Positions 24,476 to 34,371 of a DNA stretch of 64,000 nt are shown here, piece after piece (position 1 is the first letter of the stretch; every line of letters begins with the position of its first letter). Below the pieces are notes generated by a model, which ran no database searches, was not told the DNA's origin, and was given only the letters and a program-made list of their open reading frames with translations. This DNA is from Halobellus inordinatus (GTDB lineage Archaea > Halobacteriota > Halobacteria > Halobacteriales > Haloferacaceae): NCBI RefSeq assembly GCF_024464655.1, contig NZ_JANHAV010000003.1, forward strand, positions 303,359-367,358. Reading direction: 5' to 3'. Both the position numbers and the translations under genes were made by a program.

Positions 24476-25945
24476 CTAGTTGTTGAACATCTCGCGCATC
24501 ATCGGGTGCATCTCCATCAGCTGCTCCTCGGCGATCTCCTCGTACAGCTTGTACGTGATGGAGACCGTAAGCAGCAGCCCCGTTCCGGAGACGCCGCCGA
24601 TCGTGCCCAGCATATTCGCGAGCACGGCCAGCAGGCCGACGAGCGCACCGCCGATGACGGTCACCTGCGGGATGTAGCGCTCCATGACCTTCTCGATGAC
24701 CTGTGGGTTCCGCCGGAAGCCGGGGATCTGCATCCCGGAGTTCTGGATCTGACGGGCGGTCGCTTCGGGACCCATCCCCGTCGTCTCGACCCAGAAGATG
24801 GCGAAGATCGCGCCACCGACGATCATAAAGATCAGGTCGATGAGCACGCGAGCGACGATCGCTGCGGGCTCCTGGGAGGTGAATCCGAGGAACCACATCC
24901 AGTCCTGACGGGACTGGATCGGCGCGAGATACCAGAACAGGCCACCGGTGACCTGTCCCTGCGTGTACTGACCGAGCCACGCGGGCATCCCCGCCCACCA
25001 GTTGTTCAGGATCTGCCCGAGGAACTGGAGGTTCGCCTGCAGCGCGCGAACGAGGATCATCGGCAGGACGCTCGCGTAGATGAGCTTCACCGGGAAGCGA
25101 CCGCGCGCGCCCTTGACGTTAGCGTGCGAGAGCGGGATCTCGACCCGGACGCTCTCCGCGTAGACGACGATGCCGAAGATGAGCAGCGTCGTGATGAGTG
25201 CGAGGATCTGCCCCTGTCCGAGGAAGATGTCGGAGAGACCACCCGGCGTCAGCGGCGAGCCGATCTCGGCTGCACCGGTGAGGATCCCGATCCACGTCGG
25301 GAAGAACCCGCTTTGCCCGCCGAGGCTCTGCCAACTGAACAGACCCGCGACGAGTTGCTGGCTGACGCCAGCGATAATGAACAGGCCGACACCGGAGCCG
25401 ACGCCCCACTTGCTCACGATCTCGTCCATGAATAGGATGAGGACGCCGCCGACGAACATCTGCGCGAAGATGATACCCTTCACGCCGACGGTGCCGATAC
25501 CGAGCGACTGCGCGAGCGGTTCGCTCGCCGGCAGGAAGTTGCCGGCGAACACCATCGGGAGCCCGGTCAGACAGATCATCACGACCACCAGCAGCTTCTG
25601 GAGACCCTGATAGAGGATCTGATCTCGGGGGTCGTCGGTGTCCAGCCCCAGCAGATCGGCTCCGCCGAGCAACTGGAGAACGATGCTCGCCGTGACGATC
25701 GGACCGATACCCAGCTGCAGGATCGACCCCTGCGAGCCGGCGAGGATACTACGGAACTGTCCGTAGAAGTCCCCGCCCGCGCCACTGGTCTGCAGTCCGA
25801 ACAGCGTCACGTTCGTCAGGAAGAAATACAGCACGAGGATCCCGGCAGTCCAGCCAAGCTTCCGGCGGAACGGGACGTGTCCCTCCGGACGCGCGACTGA
25901 CGGCATCCGCGTCAGCACCGGTTCGGCGGCCTCCTTCCAACCCAT
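24476..25945 (-). CDS. secY: Protein translocase subunit SecY
   Basis: 489 residues with ten predicted membrane helices. It starts with RKLGWTAGILVLYFFLTNVTLFGLQ, the helix 1/plug region of archaeal SecY, and ends with LYEEIAEEQLMEMHPMMREMF, the cytoplasmic tail of the Sec61-alpha/SecY family. It forms the protein-conducting channel with SecE and Sec-beta. It is last in the ribosomal-protein operon, 3 nt after L15. The adenylate kinase gene that often follows secY in archaea is absent here; an unrelated envelope operon comes next. Confidence 0.97.
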   Translation of the reverse strand: MGWKEAAEPVLTRMPSVARPEGHVPFRRKLGWTAGILVLYFFLTNVTLFGLQTSGAGGDFYGQFRSILAGSQGSILQLGIGPIVTASIVLQLLGGADLLGLDTDDPRDQILYQGLQKLLVVVMICLTGLPMVFAGNFLPASEPLAQSLGIGTVGVKGIIFAQMFVGGVLILFMDEIVSKWGVGSGVGLFIIAGVSQQLVAGLFSWQSLGGQSGFFPTWIGILTGAAEIGSPLTPGGLSDIFLGQGQILALITTLLIFGIVVYAESVRVEIPLSHANVKGARGRFPVKLIYASVLPMILVRALQANLQFLGQILNNWWAGMPAWLGQYTQGQVTGGLFWYLAPIQSRQDWMWFLGFTSQEPAAIVARVLIDLIFMIVGGAIFAIFWVETTGMGPEATARQIQNSGMQIPGFRRNPQVIEKVMERYIPQVTVIGGALVGLLAVLANMLGTIGGVSGTGLLLTVSITYKLYEEIAEEQLMEMHPMMREMFNN

Positions 25946-25948
25946 GGA

Positions 25949-26449
25949 TTACTCCTCGGCGTCGTCTGTGTTAGATTCTTCTGCTTCGTCCTCGGCGGCG
26001 AGTTCCTCGCCGCGTTCGGTGAGTTCGACGCTGCCGCCGGCGTCCTCGACGAGTTCGGCCGCGCCGTCAGAGAACGCGTCGGCGACGAGGTGCAGTTCCT
26101 GTCGGACCTGCCCGCCACCGAGCACCTTCACGATGTCGGCGTCTTCGGCATCGTCTGCGACGTCGCGAGCGTCGACGTGGTACGCGTCGCCGTCCTTCTC
26201 TGCGAGACCGTCGGCGGCCAGCAGGGCCGCGTCCTCGTCGATCTCTTGGACGTTGACCTCAGCGATCGTTCGCTGGGAGTCCTCGGGTCGCTTGAACCCG
26301 TGTTTGCCGATCGGCTCGTAGTTGTGGAACTCGTGCTTGTCGCGACCGGCGCGACCGCGGCCGCCACGGTGGCCGGCACCGCGCCGGTTCTTGTGGGTGC
26401 CGCCGCCGTGCGTGCGCGACCCGCGCTGGCGTCGTTTCTTCGACGTCAT
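25949..26449 (-). CDS. rpl15: 50S ribosomal protein L15
   Basis: 166 residues with the Gly/Arg/His-rich N-terminus [29 protein letters not shown] split by short acidic stretches, the archaeal L15 (eukaryal L27a) signature that threads into 23S rRNA. The C-terminal part [21 protein letters not shown] binds the subunit surface, followed by an acidic tail typical of halophiles. It overlaps rpl30 by 4 nt. Confidence 0.96.
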   Translation of the reverse strand: MTSKKRRQRGSRTHGGGTHKNRRGAGHRGGRGRAGRDKHEFHNYEPIGKHGFKRPEDSQRTIAEVNVQEIDEDAALLAADGLAEKDGDAYHVDARDVADDAEDADIVKVLGGGQVRQELHLVADAFSDGAAELVEDAGGSVELTERGEELAAEDEAEESNTDDAEE

Positions 26450-26910
26450 CGCATTGCCTCCAGGAGTTCGTCGATCTCTTCGGTCTGGTGCTTTCCGAGC
26501 TGACCGCCTTCGATGGTCGGGTGCTTCTGACCGCGGTGTCCGCCGCGCGGCGGGTGCAGTCGAAGGACCGGCGAGAGACCCTGCTCACGCAGCGTCGTCT
26601 CCTCGTCGACCAGCGCCTCTGCGAGCGCACCGAAGTCGTCGTAGTCGGTGTTCTCCGCGAGCCACTCGTCGTCGACGTCAGCCTCGCCCTCCTCGGGCTC
26701 GGCTCGGGTGCGGAGCACCGTCTCGACGGCGTCTGCGCTCGGCTCGCCGTGTGCGACGTAGTCGTTGACCTTCGTGATCATTCCGCGGTACGTCTCCGTC
26801 TCCGGGACGAGCGCGCAATGGTTCACGTGATGGATGTTGAGCATCTTGAGCGTGTCGTGAACGCCCGTGCTCATATTAACATCGCCGCGGATCTGAACGA
26901 CTGCCTGCAT
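26446..26910 (-). CDS. rpl30: 50S ribosomal protein L30
   Basis: 154 residues, the long archaeal/eukaryal L30 (L7-like) form. The N-terminal [21 protein letters not shown] and the conserved [19 protein letters not shown] are recognisable, and the C-terminal [20 protein letters not shown] is the archaeal extension. A GTG one codon upstream is the frame limit; the ATG at 26910 overlaps the rps5 stop. Confidence 0.95.
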   Translation of the reverse strand: MQAVVQIRGDVNMSTGVHDTLKMLNIHHVNHCALVPETETYRGMITKVNDYVAHGEPSADAVETVLRTRAEPEEGEADVDDEWLAENTDYDDFGALAEALVDEETTLREQGLSPVLRLHPPRGGHRGQKHPTIEGGQLGKHQTEEIDELLEAMR

Positions 26911-27563
26911 CACTCGTTCACCTCTTGTTCACGCTGCTTGGCCGCGGCGCGTCGGGGCGTCCGCGACTGCGAGGCGTTCTTCAGCGCGTTGTACGTCGCT
27001 TTCGCGAGGTTGACCGTGGTCCGCGTGTTCCCGTTCGAGCGGGTCCAGGCGTCCTGGACGCCCGCCAGTTCGAGGATGTTGCGGACGGTCGGTGCAGCCG
27101 CGAGGCCGAGGCCCTGCGGCGCGGGCATCACTTCGACGGTCACCGAGCCTGCTTTCCCTTCTGCCTTCCGCGTCAGGGAGTTGAGGCCACCGGCGGAGTC
27201 CTCCCAGGACCCCGAACCGCGGTCCACCGAGATGATGTTGAGCTTCGCGACGTCGATCGCCTTCTGGATAGCCGATCCGACCTGGTCGTCTCGCGCCTCG
27301 GCGTAGCCGAGGTAGCCGTCGCGGTTACCGATCGCGACGACGCAGCGGAACTTGACCCGGCGCCCGGAGTCGGTCATCCGCTGGACCATATTGATGTCGA
27401 GAACCTCGTCGTCGAGCCCCGGCAGGAGCTGATCGACGAGTTCCGGCTCTTTCAGGGGCAGGCCCGTGTTGAGGGCCTGCTCCATCGAGGTGACGTCGCC
27501 TTCCTGTACCATTCGGCCGAGCCGCGTGCGCGGCGTCCAGCCGTTGTCGTTGCGTTGGCTCAT
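26910..27563 (-). CDS. rps5: 30S ribosomal protein S5
   Basis: 217 residues. The double-stranded RNA-binding N-domain [20 protein letters not shown] and the C-domain with [32 protein letters not shown] are standard S5, with archaeal N-terminal ([14 protein letters not shown]) and C-terminal ([14 protein letters not shown]) extensions. It is part of the decoding-fidelity region of the small subunit. It overlaps both neighbours by a few bases. Confidence 0.96.
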   Translation of the reverse strand: MSQRNDNGWTPRTRLGRMVQEGDVTSMEQALNTGLPLKEPELVDQLLPGLDDEVLDINMVQRMTDSGRRVKFRCVVAIGNRDGYLGYAEARDDQVGSAIQKAIDVAKLNIISVDRGSGSWEDSAGGLNSLTRKAEGKAGSVTVEVMPAPQGLGLAAAPTVRNILELAGVQDAWTRSNGNTRTTVNLAKATYNALKNASQSRTPRRAAAKQREQEVNE

Positions 27564-28114
27564 GCGTCCTCCTGTAGTCGCTCGAGCACTTCGTCGAAGT
27601 GCTCAGGGAGTTTCGTGGCGTCGAAGTCCCCGGAGTAGAGGTCCTCGTCGAGCTGCTCGGCGTACTCGGCGATGTGCTCGCCGCGGTTACGCGACCAGTC
27701 TGCGAGAACCGCGTCGTTGTGCGGGATCTCGAGGCCAGCGTCTATTGCTCCTTCCTGCACCGCGAACACCTTGTTACCGGGCGTCGCGGTGTTCAGTCCG
27801 ATGTCGAGTACGGCCTCTTCGAGGCCGGCTTCGATGGCTCGCGTCCCAGCGAGGAACCCGGTGAGGTACGCGCTCGGCAGGTTCCCAGTGGGAGCCTCCC
27901 AGCCGTACTCGCCGAGGTCCTCCGAGGACGCGGCCGCGTGCGTTTCGTCTCCGTCCGGACCGGGGGTGATCAGCTGCGCCCTGACGTGCTTGTTGCTCAC
28001 GCGAGCAACGAGGCGGGGCTTGCCCGATTTCAGCAGGCGCAACCTCTGGTGGTAGTCCGTCCGGACCTCGCGGCGACGCCGCATCGGCACCTTGTAGCGT
28101 GGTCCTGTTGCCAT
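27560..28114 (-). CDS. rpl18: 50S ribosomal protein L18
   Basis: 184 residues, the archaeal/eukaryal L18 (L5 in eukaryotes) that binds 5S rRNA. Basic N-terminus [20 protein letters not shown], then [21 protein letters not shown] and [21 protein letters not shown]. The acidic C-terminus is a halophilic addition. It sits between rpl19e and rps5, overlapping each slightly. Confidence 0.96.
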   Translation of the reverse strand: MATGPRYKVPMRRRREVRTDYHQRLRLLKSGKPRLVARVSNKHVRAQLITPGPDGDETHAAASSEDLGEYGWEAPTGNLPSAYLTGFLAGTRAIEAGLEEAVLDIGLNTATPGNKVFAVQEGAIDAGLEIPHNDAVLADWSRNRGEHIAEYAEQLDEDLYSGDFDATKLPEHFDEVLERLQEDA

Positions 28115-28569
28115 TATTCTATCTCCACGTCGTAGTTATTCCGGATGTGTGCTTCGAGCCGCGCCACGTCTTCGAACTCGCCACCCGACGCCTTGTTGTA
28201 CACTTCGCGGTACTGCGTCGGATTGAGCGGGCCGTCGTCGCGCAGTTCCTTCAGGCGACGACGCTGTGCGCGGATGCGGCTGACCCATTCGTCTTTCGAG
28301 TTCTTCCGACCGCCGGCTTTCCCTTTGCGGGAGCCGGGGCCCTTGCGGTGACCGTAGGCGCGCTTCGATGCGCGCTCGCGAGCGCGACCCTTGGAGTTGC
28401 CCTTCGCGTCCTTGGCGCGAATGGTCCCCTGATCGACCAGGTCACGGATGTCGTCGCGAGTGATGGCCTCCGCAATCTCGGACTGTTCGTCTGGATCGAA
28501 CCACACGCGGTCCTTTCCGACGTCGAGGACGTCGGCGGCCATACGCTTCTGTGCTTTCAGATCCGTCAT
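28114..28569 (-). CDS. rpl19e: 50S ribosomal protein L19e
   Basis: 151 residues. [20 protein letters not shown], then the basic helix-rich GRARERASKRAYGHRKGPGSRKGK and NPTQYREVYNKASGGEFEDV, diagnostic of L19e, a protein shared by archaea and eukaryotes only. The stop is one base into the rpl18 start region and the start abuts rpl32e (overlap of one base). Confidence 0.96.
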   Translation of the reverse strand: MTDLKAQKRMAADVLDVGKDRVWFDPDEQSEIAEAITRDDIRDLVDQGTIRAKDAKGNSKGRARERASKRAYGHRKGPGSRKGKAGGRKNSKDEWVSRIRAQRRRLKELRDDGPLNPTQYREVYNKASGGEFEDVARLEAHIRNNYDVEIE

Positions 28570-29273
28570 TACTCTTCGACCTCCACTTCGACGTAGGTCG
28601 GGTTGAGGACGCGGATCTCGCGGTCCTCAGCCACTTCCTCGATGCGTTCGCGCTTGCGCGCGCCGACTTTCGAGGCGATTCGGACGGCCTGGGTGTCCCC
28701 GTCGACGCCTTCGAGGTCGTCGACGTTGTGGACGCGCACTTCCTCGAATCCCGAGGGGTGCAGACCGCGGGCGGCCTTCGGCGTGCGGTAGCCCGCCTCG
28801 ACCATATCGCCCTTGCCCTTGATGCCGCGGCGCTGTTTCGAGAGGTTGCCGCGGGGCTTCCGCCACGATTCGGGCGTCCGCTTCTTCTTGTGGTACTGCT
28901 GCCGACGGAACGCGGGCTTGCCCTCGCGGTGCTTCTGGCCCAGCGCTCGCGCGGTATCGTCGTCGAGGGTCGGCGTCTTGTCGGCGTGGCCACGGGGACG
29001 GAGTTCGGTCTCGACCTCCTCCTCGGGCTCGGCTTCCTCTTCGGTCTCCTCTTCGACTTCTGCCTCGGTCTCCTCGGTGACTTCGAGTCCGCCCACGTCG
29101 GCCTTGATACGGGCCGCGAGCGCGTTCCCGATGCCGTCGACCTCTGCGAGTTCCGATTGGCTTGCGGCCTTCACGTCGTCGACCGACTCGTAGCCTGCCT
29201 CACGGAGCGCGTCGGCCTTCGAGGGGCCGACGCCGCTGATGTCTTCGAGTGTCTCGATGTCGTCGTCGGACAT
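28569..29273 (-). CDS. rpl32e: 50S ribosomal protein L32e with N-terminal helix-hairpin-helix extension
   Basis: 234 residues. The C-terminal 110 residues ([20 protein letters not shown] onward) are L32e. The N-terminal 62 residues ([20 protein letters not shown]) form a helix-hairpin-helix domain like those of RadA or DNA ligase, joined by a very acidic Glu-rich linker (residues 68-98). This extension is known in haloarchaeal L32e; its RNA- or DNA-binding role is unproven. Confidence 0.95.
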   Translation of the reverse strand: MSDDDIETLEDISGVGPSKADALREAGYESVDDVKAASQSELAEVDGIGNALAARIKADVGGLEVTEETEAEVEEETEEEAEPEEEVETELRPRGHADKTPTLDDDTARALGQKHREGKPAFRRQQYHKKKRTPESWRKPRGNLSKQRRGIKGKGDMVEAGYRTPKAARGLHPSGFEEVRVHNVDDLEGVDGDTQAVRIASKVGARKRERIEEVAEDREIRVLNPTYVEVEVEE

Positions 29274-29276
29274 ATG

Positions 29277-29813
29277 TTAGGCACCTCCCGTCTGCGGCTT
29301 CTGCGTGATGTAGACGCCGTCCTGGAAGACGCGCGTGTCCTTGTCCGTCACGCGAGTGAGCTGTTCGATGTCGGCGGCGGTCTGCCCGACGTCCTCTTTC
29401 GAGGGTCCCATCAGGGTGACCTCTTCGCCGTCGACCTGTACGTCCGTGTCTCCGCGGATCGGTGTCCGTCGCGAGGACTTCTCTCCGAGGAAGTTCTCGA
29501 TGACGACCTCGTCGCCGTCGACGTCGACCTGCATCGGGAAGTGGGCGTAGTAGACTTCCATCTTGTACTCCCAGCCTTCGGTGACCCCGTGGATCATATT
29601 CGACACGTGGCTCTCGAAGGTCCCGACAGTCGCGTTCGTCTTGGCGTCGGTCTCGTCGGATTCGATGACGACCTGGTCGTCCTCGACGCTGACGCTGACG
29701 GAGGGGAACCACAGCGTCCGGGTGACGCTGCCGTTCGGCCCCTCGACTGTCAGATCGAGGTTCGACACCTCGGCGGAGACCTCGTCCGGAATTTCGATTT
29801 CTACTCTGGTCAT
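29277..29813 (-). CDS. rpl6: 50S ribosomal protein L6
   Basis: 178 residues with the two L6 repeats; N-terminal VEIEIPDEVSAEVSNLDLTVEGPNG and C-terminal GPSKEDVGQTAADIEQLTRV followed by KDTRVFQDGVYITQKP. It binds 23S rRNA near the sarcin-ricin loop. The gap to rps8 is 4 nt. Confidence 0.97.
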   Translation of the reverse strand: MTRVEIEIPDEVSAEVSNLDLTVEGPNGSVTRTLWFPSVSVSVEDDQVVIESDETDAKTNATVGTFESHVSNMIHGVTEGWEYKMEVYYAHFPMQVDVDGDEVVIENFLGEKSSRRTPIRGDTDVQVDGEEVTLMGPSKEDVGQTAADIEQLTRVTDKDTRVFQDGVYITQKPQTGGA

Positions 29814-29817
29814 TGTC

Positions 29818-30210
29818 TCAGTACACGTAGGCGATTACCTGACCACCGATGCCCTGGTCGCGGGCCTCGTAGTGGCTCATGACGCCGTGGCTCGTCGTGA
29901 CGATGAGCGTCCCGTAGTCTCGGGCGGGGAGGTATCGCTTCTCCCACTTCTCGAACTCGTCTGCACCCGCGGAGTAGCGGGGCTTGACGGCACCACATTC
30001 GTTGATCGCGCCGCTCAGTTCGACCTCGAACTGTCCAGCCTTGCCGTCGTCGACGAACTCGAAGCCGTCGATGTACCCGCGGTCGTAGAAGACCTCGAGG
30101 ACGGAGCCGATGACGTTCGAGGCGGGCTGTATCTCGTGCGACAGGTGCCCGACGCTCTCGGCGTTGTTCACGCCGGCGAGCGCGTTGGCGAGTGGATCGT
30201 TTCCTGCCAT
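29818..30210 (-). CDS. rps8: 30S ribosomal protein S8
   Basis: 130 residues from the ATG at 30210 ([20 protein letters not shown]). The C-terminal [31 protein letters not shown] holds the SHGVMSH-type motif of S8 that contacts 16S rRNA helix 21. The open frame continues upstream through rps14, but the ATG at 30210 is the family start. Confidence 0.96.
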   Translation of the reverse strand: MAGNDPLANALAGVNNAESVGHLSHEIQPASNVIGSVLEVFYDRGYIDGFEFVDDGKAGQFEVELSGAINECGAVKPRYSAGADEFEKWEKRYLPARDYGTLIVTTSHGVMSHYEARDQGIGGQVIAYVY

Positions 30211-30212
30211 AA

Positions 30213-30389
30213 TTATCGGTACTTCTTGAATCCCATCTCGCGGGCGACCTCGCGGAAGCACTGACGGCACAGGTAGATCTCGTACTTACCGACGAGTCCC
30301 TGGTTGCGTCCGCAACGTCGGCACTCGTGGCTCTGACCCGTGCGACGGCTCGCGTGCTCGCCCGTCTGTTCTGTCTCTGATTCGCTCAT
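30213..30389 (-). CDS. rps14: 30S ribosomal protein S14, zinc-binding form
   Basis: 58 residues, found by translating the 180-bp gap between rpl5 and rps8. After an acidic start ([10 protein letters not shown]) come [20 protein letters not shown] and [17 protein letters not shown]. Cys23, Cys26, Cys41 and Cys44 form the zinc site of the archaeal/eukaryal S14 (S29). ATG at 30389 overlaps the rpl5 stop (ATGA); TAA at 30213-30215 precedes rps8 by 2 nt. Confidence 0.95.
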   Translation of the reverse strand: MSESETEQTGEHASRRTGQSHECRRCGRNQGLVGKYEIYLCRQCFREVAREMGFKKYR

Positions 30390-30907
30390 TCTGTGACCTC
30401 CACGTCGACGTCGAATGCGTCTTCGAGGAAGGCGATCGCGTCTTCAGGCGTGAGTCGGTGCGCGTTGGGGATCGAGCGCGACACCTTGTCGCGCTTTTTG
30501 ACTCGGTAGCCCGGACGGACGAGGTTGACCGTCACGTCCAGCCCGTAGATCCCGATCTGGGGGTCGTACTCCTGGGAGGGGAACTCGGTGTGCTCTTCGA
30601 CACCGAAGCTGAAGTTCCCCGTGTCGTCGAACTGCTTGTCCGACAGGTCGGCGATCGGCAGCGCCGTCTCCAGGAACTCGTTGGCCCGCTCGTTGCGAAG
30701 GGTGACCTTCGCGCCGACCGGGTCGCCGGTGCGCGCACCGAACTGCGTCGCGGCACGCGTCGCCGTCGTGCGGACGGCTTTCTGTCCGGCGATCTCTTCG
30801 AGGATCTCCTCTGCGTTCGCGAGTTCGCGGCCACCTTCGCCGACGCCCATGTGGACGACGACCTTCTCGATCCGTGGCTCGCGCATCTCGTGGAACGACT
30901 CGCTCAT
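30386..30907 (-). CDS. rpl5: 50S ribosomal protein L5
   Basis: 173 residues; [19 protein letters not shown], the conserved [25 protein letters not shown] stretch and [22 protein letters not shown] identify archaeal L5 (eukaryal L11), which contacts 5S rRNA and P-site tRNA. It overlaps rps4e and rps14 by 4 nt each. Confidence 0.97.
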   Translation of the reverse strand: MSESFHEMREPRIEKVVVHMGVGEGGRELANAEEILEEIAGQKAVRTTATRAATQFGARTGDPVGAKVTLRNERANEFLETALPIADLSDKQFDDTGNFSFGVEEHTEFPSQEYDPQIGIYGLDVTVNLVRPGYRVKKRDKVSRSIPNAHRLTPEDAIAFLEDAFDVDVEVTE

Positions 30908-31629
30908 TCGTCGTCACCTCCGTCTTCGTCCTCGTCGGCGACGAAGTTCTCGTCGATGACGACGACGTAGTCTTCGATCGTCTCGAAGGCGCCGTCGTCG
31001 GTCTCGACGATGACGGTGTTGTCGCCGCTGCCGGCGGTGACGGTGATCTCGTCGATCTCGCCGATCTCACCCGAGTGGGTGCCGTCAATGGCGGTGACGA
31101 GTGCGCCCTCCTCGTAGGGGAAGTGCGCGACGATCTCCTTCGTCTCGTTGTCGACGACGAGAGAGTCTTTCGTGCTGTACTCGTCGCCGCCCTCGTCGAG
31201 GCGGACGTTCGCGCCGTCGTGGAGCGTGAGCTGCGTCGCGCCGCCGCTGACGTCCTGCTTGCGGACGATCTTGCCGAGTCGGCTGTCTGCGGCGTCGGCG
31301 TCGATCGGGGTCAGCGCCAGGCGTCCACCCTCCTCGGGGAAGACGCGGTAGTACTCTTCGCGCTCGGTGAACGCGAGGATGTCGAACATCCCCACCGGGC
31401 GCTGTTCGTCGGAGACGGCGTCGCCGTTGACGAGGACCGCGCCCTCGTTCAGCGCGTAGCGCGCCTCTTTCTTCGAGTCGACGTAACCGAGCACGTCGCG
31501 CAGGAGGATGAGCAGGGGAACCCCCGCCTCTCCGTGCGGACCCGCGCCGGCTTTGACGGTGAACGTCTGGGTCTTCCGTTCGACGGGCCAGGCGTTCGGT
31601 GCCGAGAGTCGCTTCTGATGTCGAGTCAT
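30904..31629 (-). CDS. rps4e: 30S ribosomal protein S4e
   Basis: 241 residues. The order S4-like RNA-binding start ([19 protein letters not shown]), [39 protein letters not shown] and a KOW-like C-terminal domain ([19 protein letters not shown]) match S4e, present in archaea and eukaryotes only. The acidic C-terminal tail is halophile-typical. Confidence 0.96.
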   Translation of the reverse strand: MTRHQKRLSAPNAWPVERKTQTFTVKAGAGPHGEAGVPLLILLRDVLGYVDSKKEARYALNEGAVLVNGDAVSDEQRPVGMFDILAFTEREEYYRVFPEEGGRLALTPIDADAADSRLGKIVRKQDVSGGATQLTLHDGANVRLDEGGDEYSTKDSLVVDNETKEIVAHFPYEEGALVTAIDGTHSGEIGEIDEITVTAGSGDNTVIVETDDGAFETIEDYVVVIDENFVADEDEDGGDDE

Positions 31630-31991
31630 TGTTCGTCCTCCGTGTCGGCCTGCAGCCGCGCCTCACGGCGGTCGTCTTCGAGGTCCAGTTCCGTAACGCG
31701 GAGGTTCGAGGCGTCGAGGGGACGAGGCACTTCCTCGCCGTCTGCCTTCTCGACCGTCACGTCTTCGACGTGTACGACCGCGTCCGTGAGGTCGACCTCG
31801 ACGACTTCGGCTTCCGTGCCGGCGTAGTCGCCGCGGAGGACCTCGACGGTGTCGCCCGCGTTGACGCGAACGTTGCGCTGTCCGTACTCCTCGCGGAGGT
31901 CGTCAGACAGCGTCGCGCGGACCTGGTTCTGCCGCTCGTGCAGGGGCGCGTTCTGCTTCCGAGTTCGCTGTTTGCGTGGTTGTTTTGTCAT
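31626..31991 (-). CDS. rpl24: 50S ribosomal protein L24
   Basis: 121 residues with the KOW motif [27 protein letters not shown] and a basic N-terminus ([26 protein letters not shown]). It assembles early on 23S rRNA near the exit tunnel. It is 12 nt from rpl14, the longest gap inside the operon. Confidence 0.96.
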   Translation of the reverse strand: MTKQPRKQRTRKQNAPLHERQNQVRATLSDDLREEYGQRNVRVNAGDTVEVLRGDYAGTEAEVVEVDLTDAVVHVEDVTVEKADGEEVPRPLDASNLRVTELDLEDDRREARLQADTEDEQ

Positions 31992-32003
31992 ACTGTTCAG
32001 TGT

Positions 32004-32402
32004 TCAGACGATCATCGTCGCCGTCGAAGCGATGCTCCCGAAGCGCTCGGCCACTTCACGCGCGATGGGACCCTTGATCTCGGTCCCGCGAGGCTCTTCC
32101 ATCTCGTCGATGATGACGGCGGCGTTGTCCTCGAACTTCACGCGCGTGCCGTCCGGCCGGCGGATCGGTTTCCGCTGGCGGACGATCACGGCTTCGAGCA
32201 CCTGGCGGCGCATCTCCGGCGTCCCTTTCGTCACCGAGACGGTGACCTGGTCGCCGATGCCCGCCTTGGGGTGTCGGTTCTTGGTTCCTGAGTAGCCCTT
32301 CACGCTGATGACCTTCAGTTCGCGCGCGCCGGTGTTGTCGGCGCACGTGATGAGGGAGCCTCGTTCGAGGCCCTTCGTGACGTCGGCTTTCAGCGCCTCC
32401 AT
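32004..32402 (-). CDS. rpl14: 50S ribosomal protein L14
   Basis: 132 residues; [39 protein letters not shown] and the end [22 protein letters not shown] are the archaeal L14 (eukaryal L23) pattern. It lies at the subunit interface. ATG at 32402 overlaps the rps17 stop (ATGA); a GTG one codon earlier is not favoured. Confidence 0.96.
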   Translation of the reverse strand: MEALKADVTKGLERGSLITCADNTGARELKVISVKGYSGTKNRHPKAGIGDQVTVSVTKGTPEMRRQVLEAVIVRQRKPIRRPDGTRVKFEDNAAVIIDEMEEPRGTEIKGPIAREVAERFGSIASTATMIV

Positions 32403-32728
32403 CACTCCTCACCTCCGAGCACGTCGACGACGACGTGCGATTTGGTCTTCGACAGCGGTCGGGTCTCTGCGATACGCACCGTGTCGCCTTCCTCGATGTC
32501 CACGCACGGGGGTGCGTGAGCGGGGATGCGACTACGCCGCTTCATAAAGCGGTCGTACTTGGGAACGCGAACGTCGTATTCGCGCTCCACAATGACGGTT
32601 TTCTCCATGTCGGTGGAGGCGACCGTGCCTTCGAGCGTCTGACCGCGCACGGAAAGCGTCCCGTGGAACGGACAGTTCTCGTCGGAGCACGGCTCCTCCG
32701 GTTCTTCTACGTTCAGTCCTATCGCCAT
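32402..32728 (-). CDS. rps17: 30S ribosomal protein S17
   Basis: 108 residues with an archaeal N-terminal extension ([19 protein letters not shown]) and the OB-fold core [20 protein letters not shown] and [20 protein letters not shown]. Three cysteines lie in the N-terminal part. Its start lies inside the rnp1 3' end (10-nt overlap). Confidence 0.96.
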   Translation of the reverse strand: MAIGLNVEEPEEPCSDENCPFHGTLSVRGQTLEGTVASTDMEKTVIVEREYDVRVPKYDRFMKRRSRIPAHAPPCVDIEEGDTVRIAETRPLSKTKSHVVVDVLGGEE

Positions 32729-33222
32729 AGTGAGTCACCTGCCTTCTCGGTCCGCAAGGCGGGTCGTGAGAGCAGACGTGTGCCATCCACCGTAACGTAG
32801 GCCACGCCCTCGCAATTCTCGGCGTCGCGCCGAGAAGCCGCTGCGGGCTCCGCAGCCGGCCGACCAGACTGACCGGCGAATGCGCCGGCAGTATCCGACC
32901 GAAGTTCGGACGTGGTCCCCGACGCCTTCTCGGCGTCGGCGGCTTCATCTGTGCGTCCGGATGTCCCTTCCGGGGAGGGAAGCTCGAACTCCAGCGTGGA
33001 GCCCTGCTTCGGCACCTGTTTCACCCGAGTGCGACCGTCGCGAGTCGCGTCGGCGTCGTCGGTCGCGGCATCGCTGTCGCTGACGTCGACGTGCAGCGTC
33101 TGCATCGTCTCGACGACGATGCGGCCCTCGATCCCGACGAGGTCGGGGTTGGGCGCGTCGACGACGGCCACGCGGAGGCCGTTAAGCTCGTGTCGCGTCA
33201 GCGTCTCGGGTGTCAGTGCCAT
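32719..33222 (-). CDS. rnp1: RNase P protein component 1 (Rnp1 / Pop4-Rpp29)
   Basis: 167 residues. The Sm-like core is split: residues 1-45 (MALTPETLTRHELNGLRVAV, then VGIEGRIVVETMQTLHVDV) and 65-83 (TRVKQVPKQGSTLEFELP) at one side, VAYVTVDGTRLLSRPALRTEKAG at the other. Between them lies an Ala/Ser/Asp-rich insert of about 50 residues (84-136) that typical archaeal Rnp1 lacks or has shorter. It is a subunit of archaeal RNase P, which matures tRNA 5' ends. The position between rpl29 and rps17 is conserved in archaea. Confidence 0.9.
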   Translation of the reverse strand: MALTPETLTRHELNGLRVAVVDAPNPDLVGIEGRIVVETMQTLHVDVSDSDAATDDADATRDGRTRVKQVPKQGSTLEFELPSPEGTSGRTDEAADAEKASGTTSELRSDTAGAFAGQSGRPAAEPAAASRRDAENCEGVAYVTVDGTRLLSRPALRTEKAGDSLWR

Positions 33223-33225
33223 CTG

Positions 33226-33432
33226 TTATTCGAGGTCGCCTTCTTCCTGCTGGATCGTCTTGATCCGCGCGATCGTCCGCTTCAGCTCGCTGACGCGGCC
33301 CGGGTTCTCCGGTGCGCCACCGGCAGCCTGGACTGCGCGCGTGTTGAGCAGTTCGGTCTCGAGCTCTTCGAGCTCGGCGTCGCGCTCTGCGGCCGTCATA
33401 TCGCGGATCTCTTCGGGGTAGAGGATCGCCAT
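33226..33432 (-). CDS. rpl29: 50S ribosomal protein L29
   Basis: 68 residues, two helices: [20 protein letters not shown], then [31 protein letters not shown], the L29 (eukaryal L35) fold at the exit tunnel. Spacing is 3 nt to both neighbours. Confidence 0.95.
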   Translation of the reverse strand: MAILYPEEIRDMTAAERDAELEELETELLNTRAVQAAGGAPENPGRVSELKRTIARIKTIQQEEGDLE

Positions 33433-33435
33433 CGG

Positions 33436-34371
33436 TTATTCCTCCTCCTCGTCTTCGTCTTCGTCGGCATCTTCCATCTCGTCGAGGAGCTCTTCGGCTT
33501 CCGCTTCGACCTCCTCGTCGAGTTCGTCGAGTTCCTCTTCGACGTCCGACTCGTCAGGGACCTCGACGTCTTCGTCGGCATCCTCAGACTCGGACTCGGC
33601 TTCTTCCTCGATGACTTCTTCGACGACTTCCTCGTCGATGACTTCCTCGGGAGCCTCGTCGGGAACCTCGACCTCCTCGTCGGTCTCGCCGACGTCGGGG
33701 ATCTCTTCGGGTTCCTCTTCGAGGAGGGCCTCGACGCCCTCGCTCTCTGCGACCTGCTCGACGGGCTCGACGTCGACGTCCTCGTGGATCTCGAAGTCGT
33801 CGGGGAGCTCTGCTCCCGGCGGAATGATCTTGACGGTCACGCCGATGGTACCGAGCTTCATCACAGCGACGCCCTGGCCCTCGTCGACGATCTCCTGGGC
33901 CGGTTCGCCGTTGTGCTTGATGTAGCCGCGGTTGAACTTCTCGACGCGCGAGCGTGCACCGGTGACCTTCCCGCTGAGGACGATCTCGGCGCCCAGTGCG
34001 CCGGACTCCATAATGCGGTCGATCGTGGTGTGGCCCGCCTTCCGGAAGTACCAGCCGCGTTCGAGCGCGTTCGCGAGGCGGTCCGCGACGATGCGAGCGT
34101 TCAGGTCGGGCTCGTCGACCTCCTGGACGTCGATCTGGGGGTCGTCGAGGTTGAACCGCTCTTCGAGTTCGCGGGTGACCTTGCGGATGTTCTTCCCGCC
34201 CTTGCCGATGACCATACCGGGCTTTTCGGCCTTCAGGACGATCTGAGTCCCCATCGGGGTCTTCGCGACGTCCATCCCGCCGTAGCCGGCGCGGCCGAGT
34301 TCTTCGGCGAAGAACTCGTCGATCTGCGAGCGCTGCAGTCCGTCTTCGATGAACTGGTGTTCGTCAGCCAT
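33436..34371 (-). CDS. rps3: 30S ribosomal protein S3 with long acidic C-terminal tail
   Basis: 311 residues. The KH domain ([20 protein letters not shown], residues about 54-73) and the C-terminal S3 domain ([20 protein letters not shown]) are standard. From about residue 205 onward, over 100 residues are dominated by Glu and Asp with some Val and Pro, a halophilic extension longer than the core requires. It forms the mRNA-entry helicase site with S4 and S5. It overlaps rpl22 by one base. Confidence 0.96.
   Translation of the reverse strand: MADEHQFIEDGLQRSQIDEFFAEELGRAGYGGMDVAKTPMGTQIVLKAEKPGMVIGKGGKNIRKVTRELEERFNLDDPQIDVQEVDEPDLNARIVADRLANALERGWYFRKAGHTTIDRIMESGALGAEIVLSGKVTGARSRVEKFNRGYIKHNGEPAQEIVDEGQGVAVMKLGTIGVTVKIIPPGAELPDDFEIHEDVDVEPVEQVAESEGVEALLEEEPEEIPDVGETDEEVEVPDEAPEEVIDEEVVEEVIEEEAESESEDADEDVEVPDESDVEEELDELDEEVEAEAEELLDEMEDADEDEDEEEE

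Noticed and set aside
23132..25435. 767-codon plus-strand frame opposite the surface protein and secY
   Set aside because: Antisense shadow; it crosses a gene boundary and two real coding regions and carries no recognisable domain.
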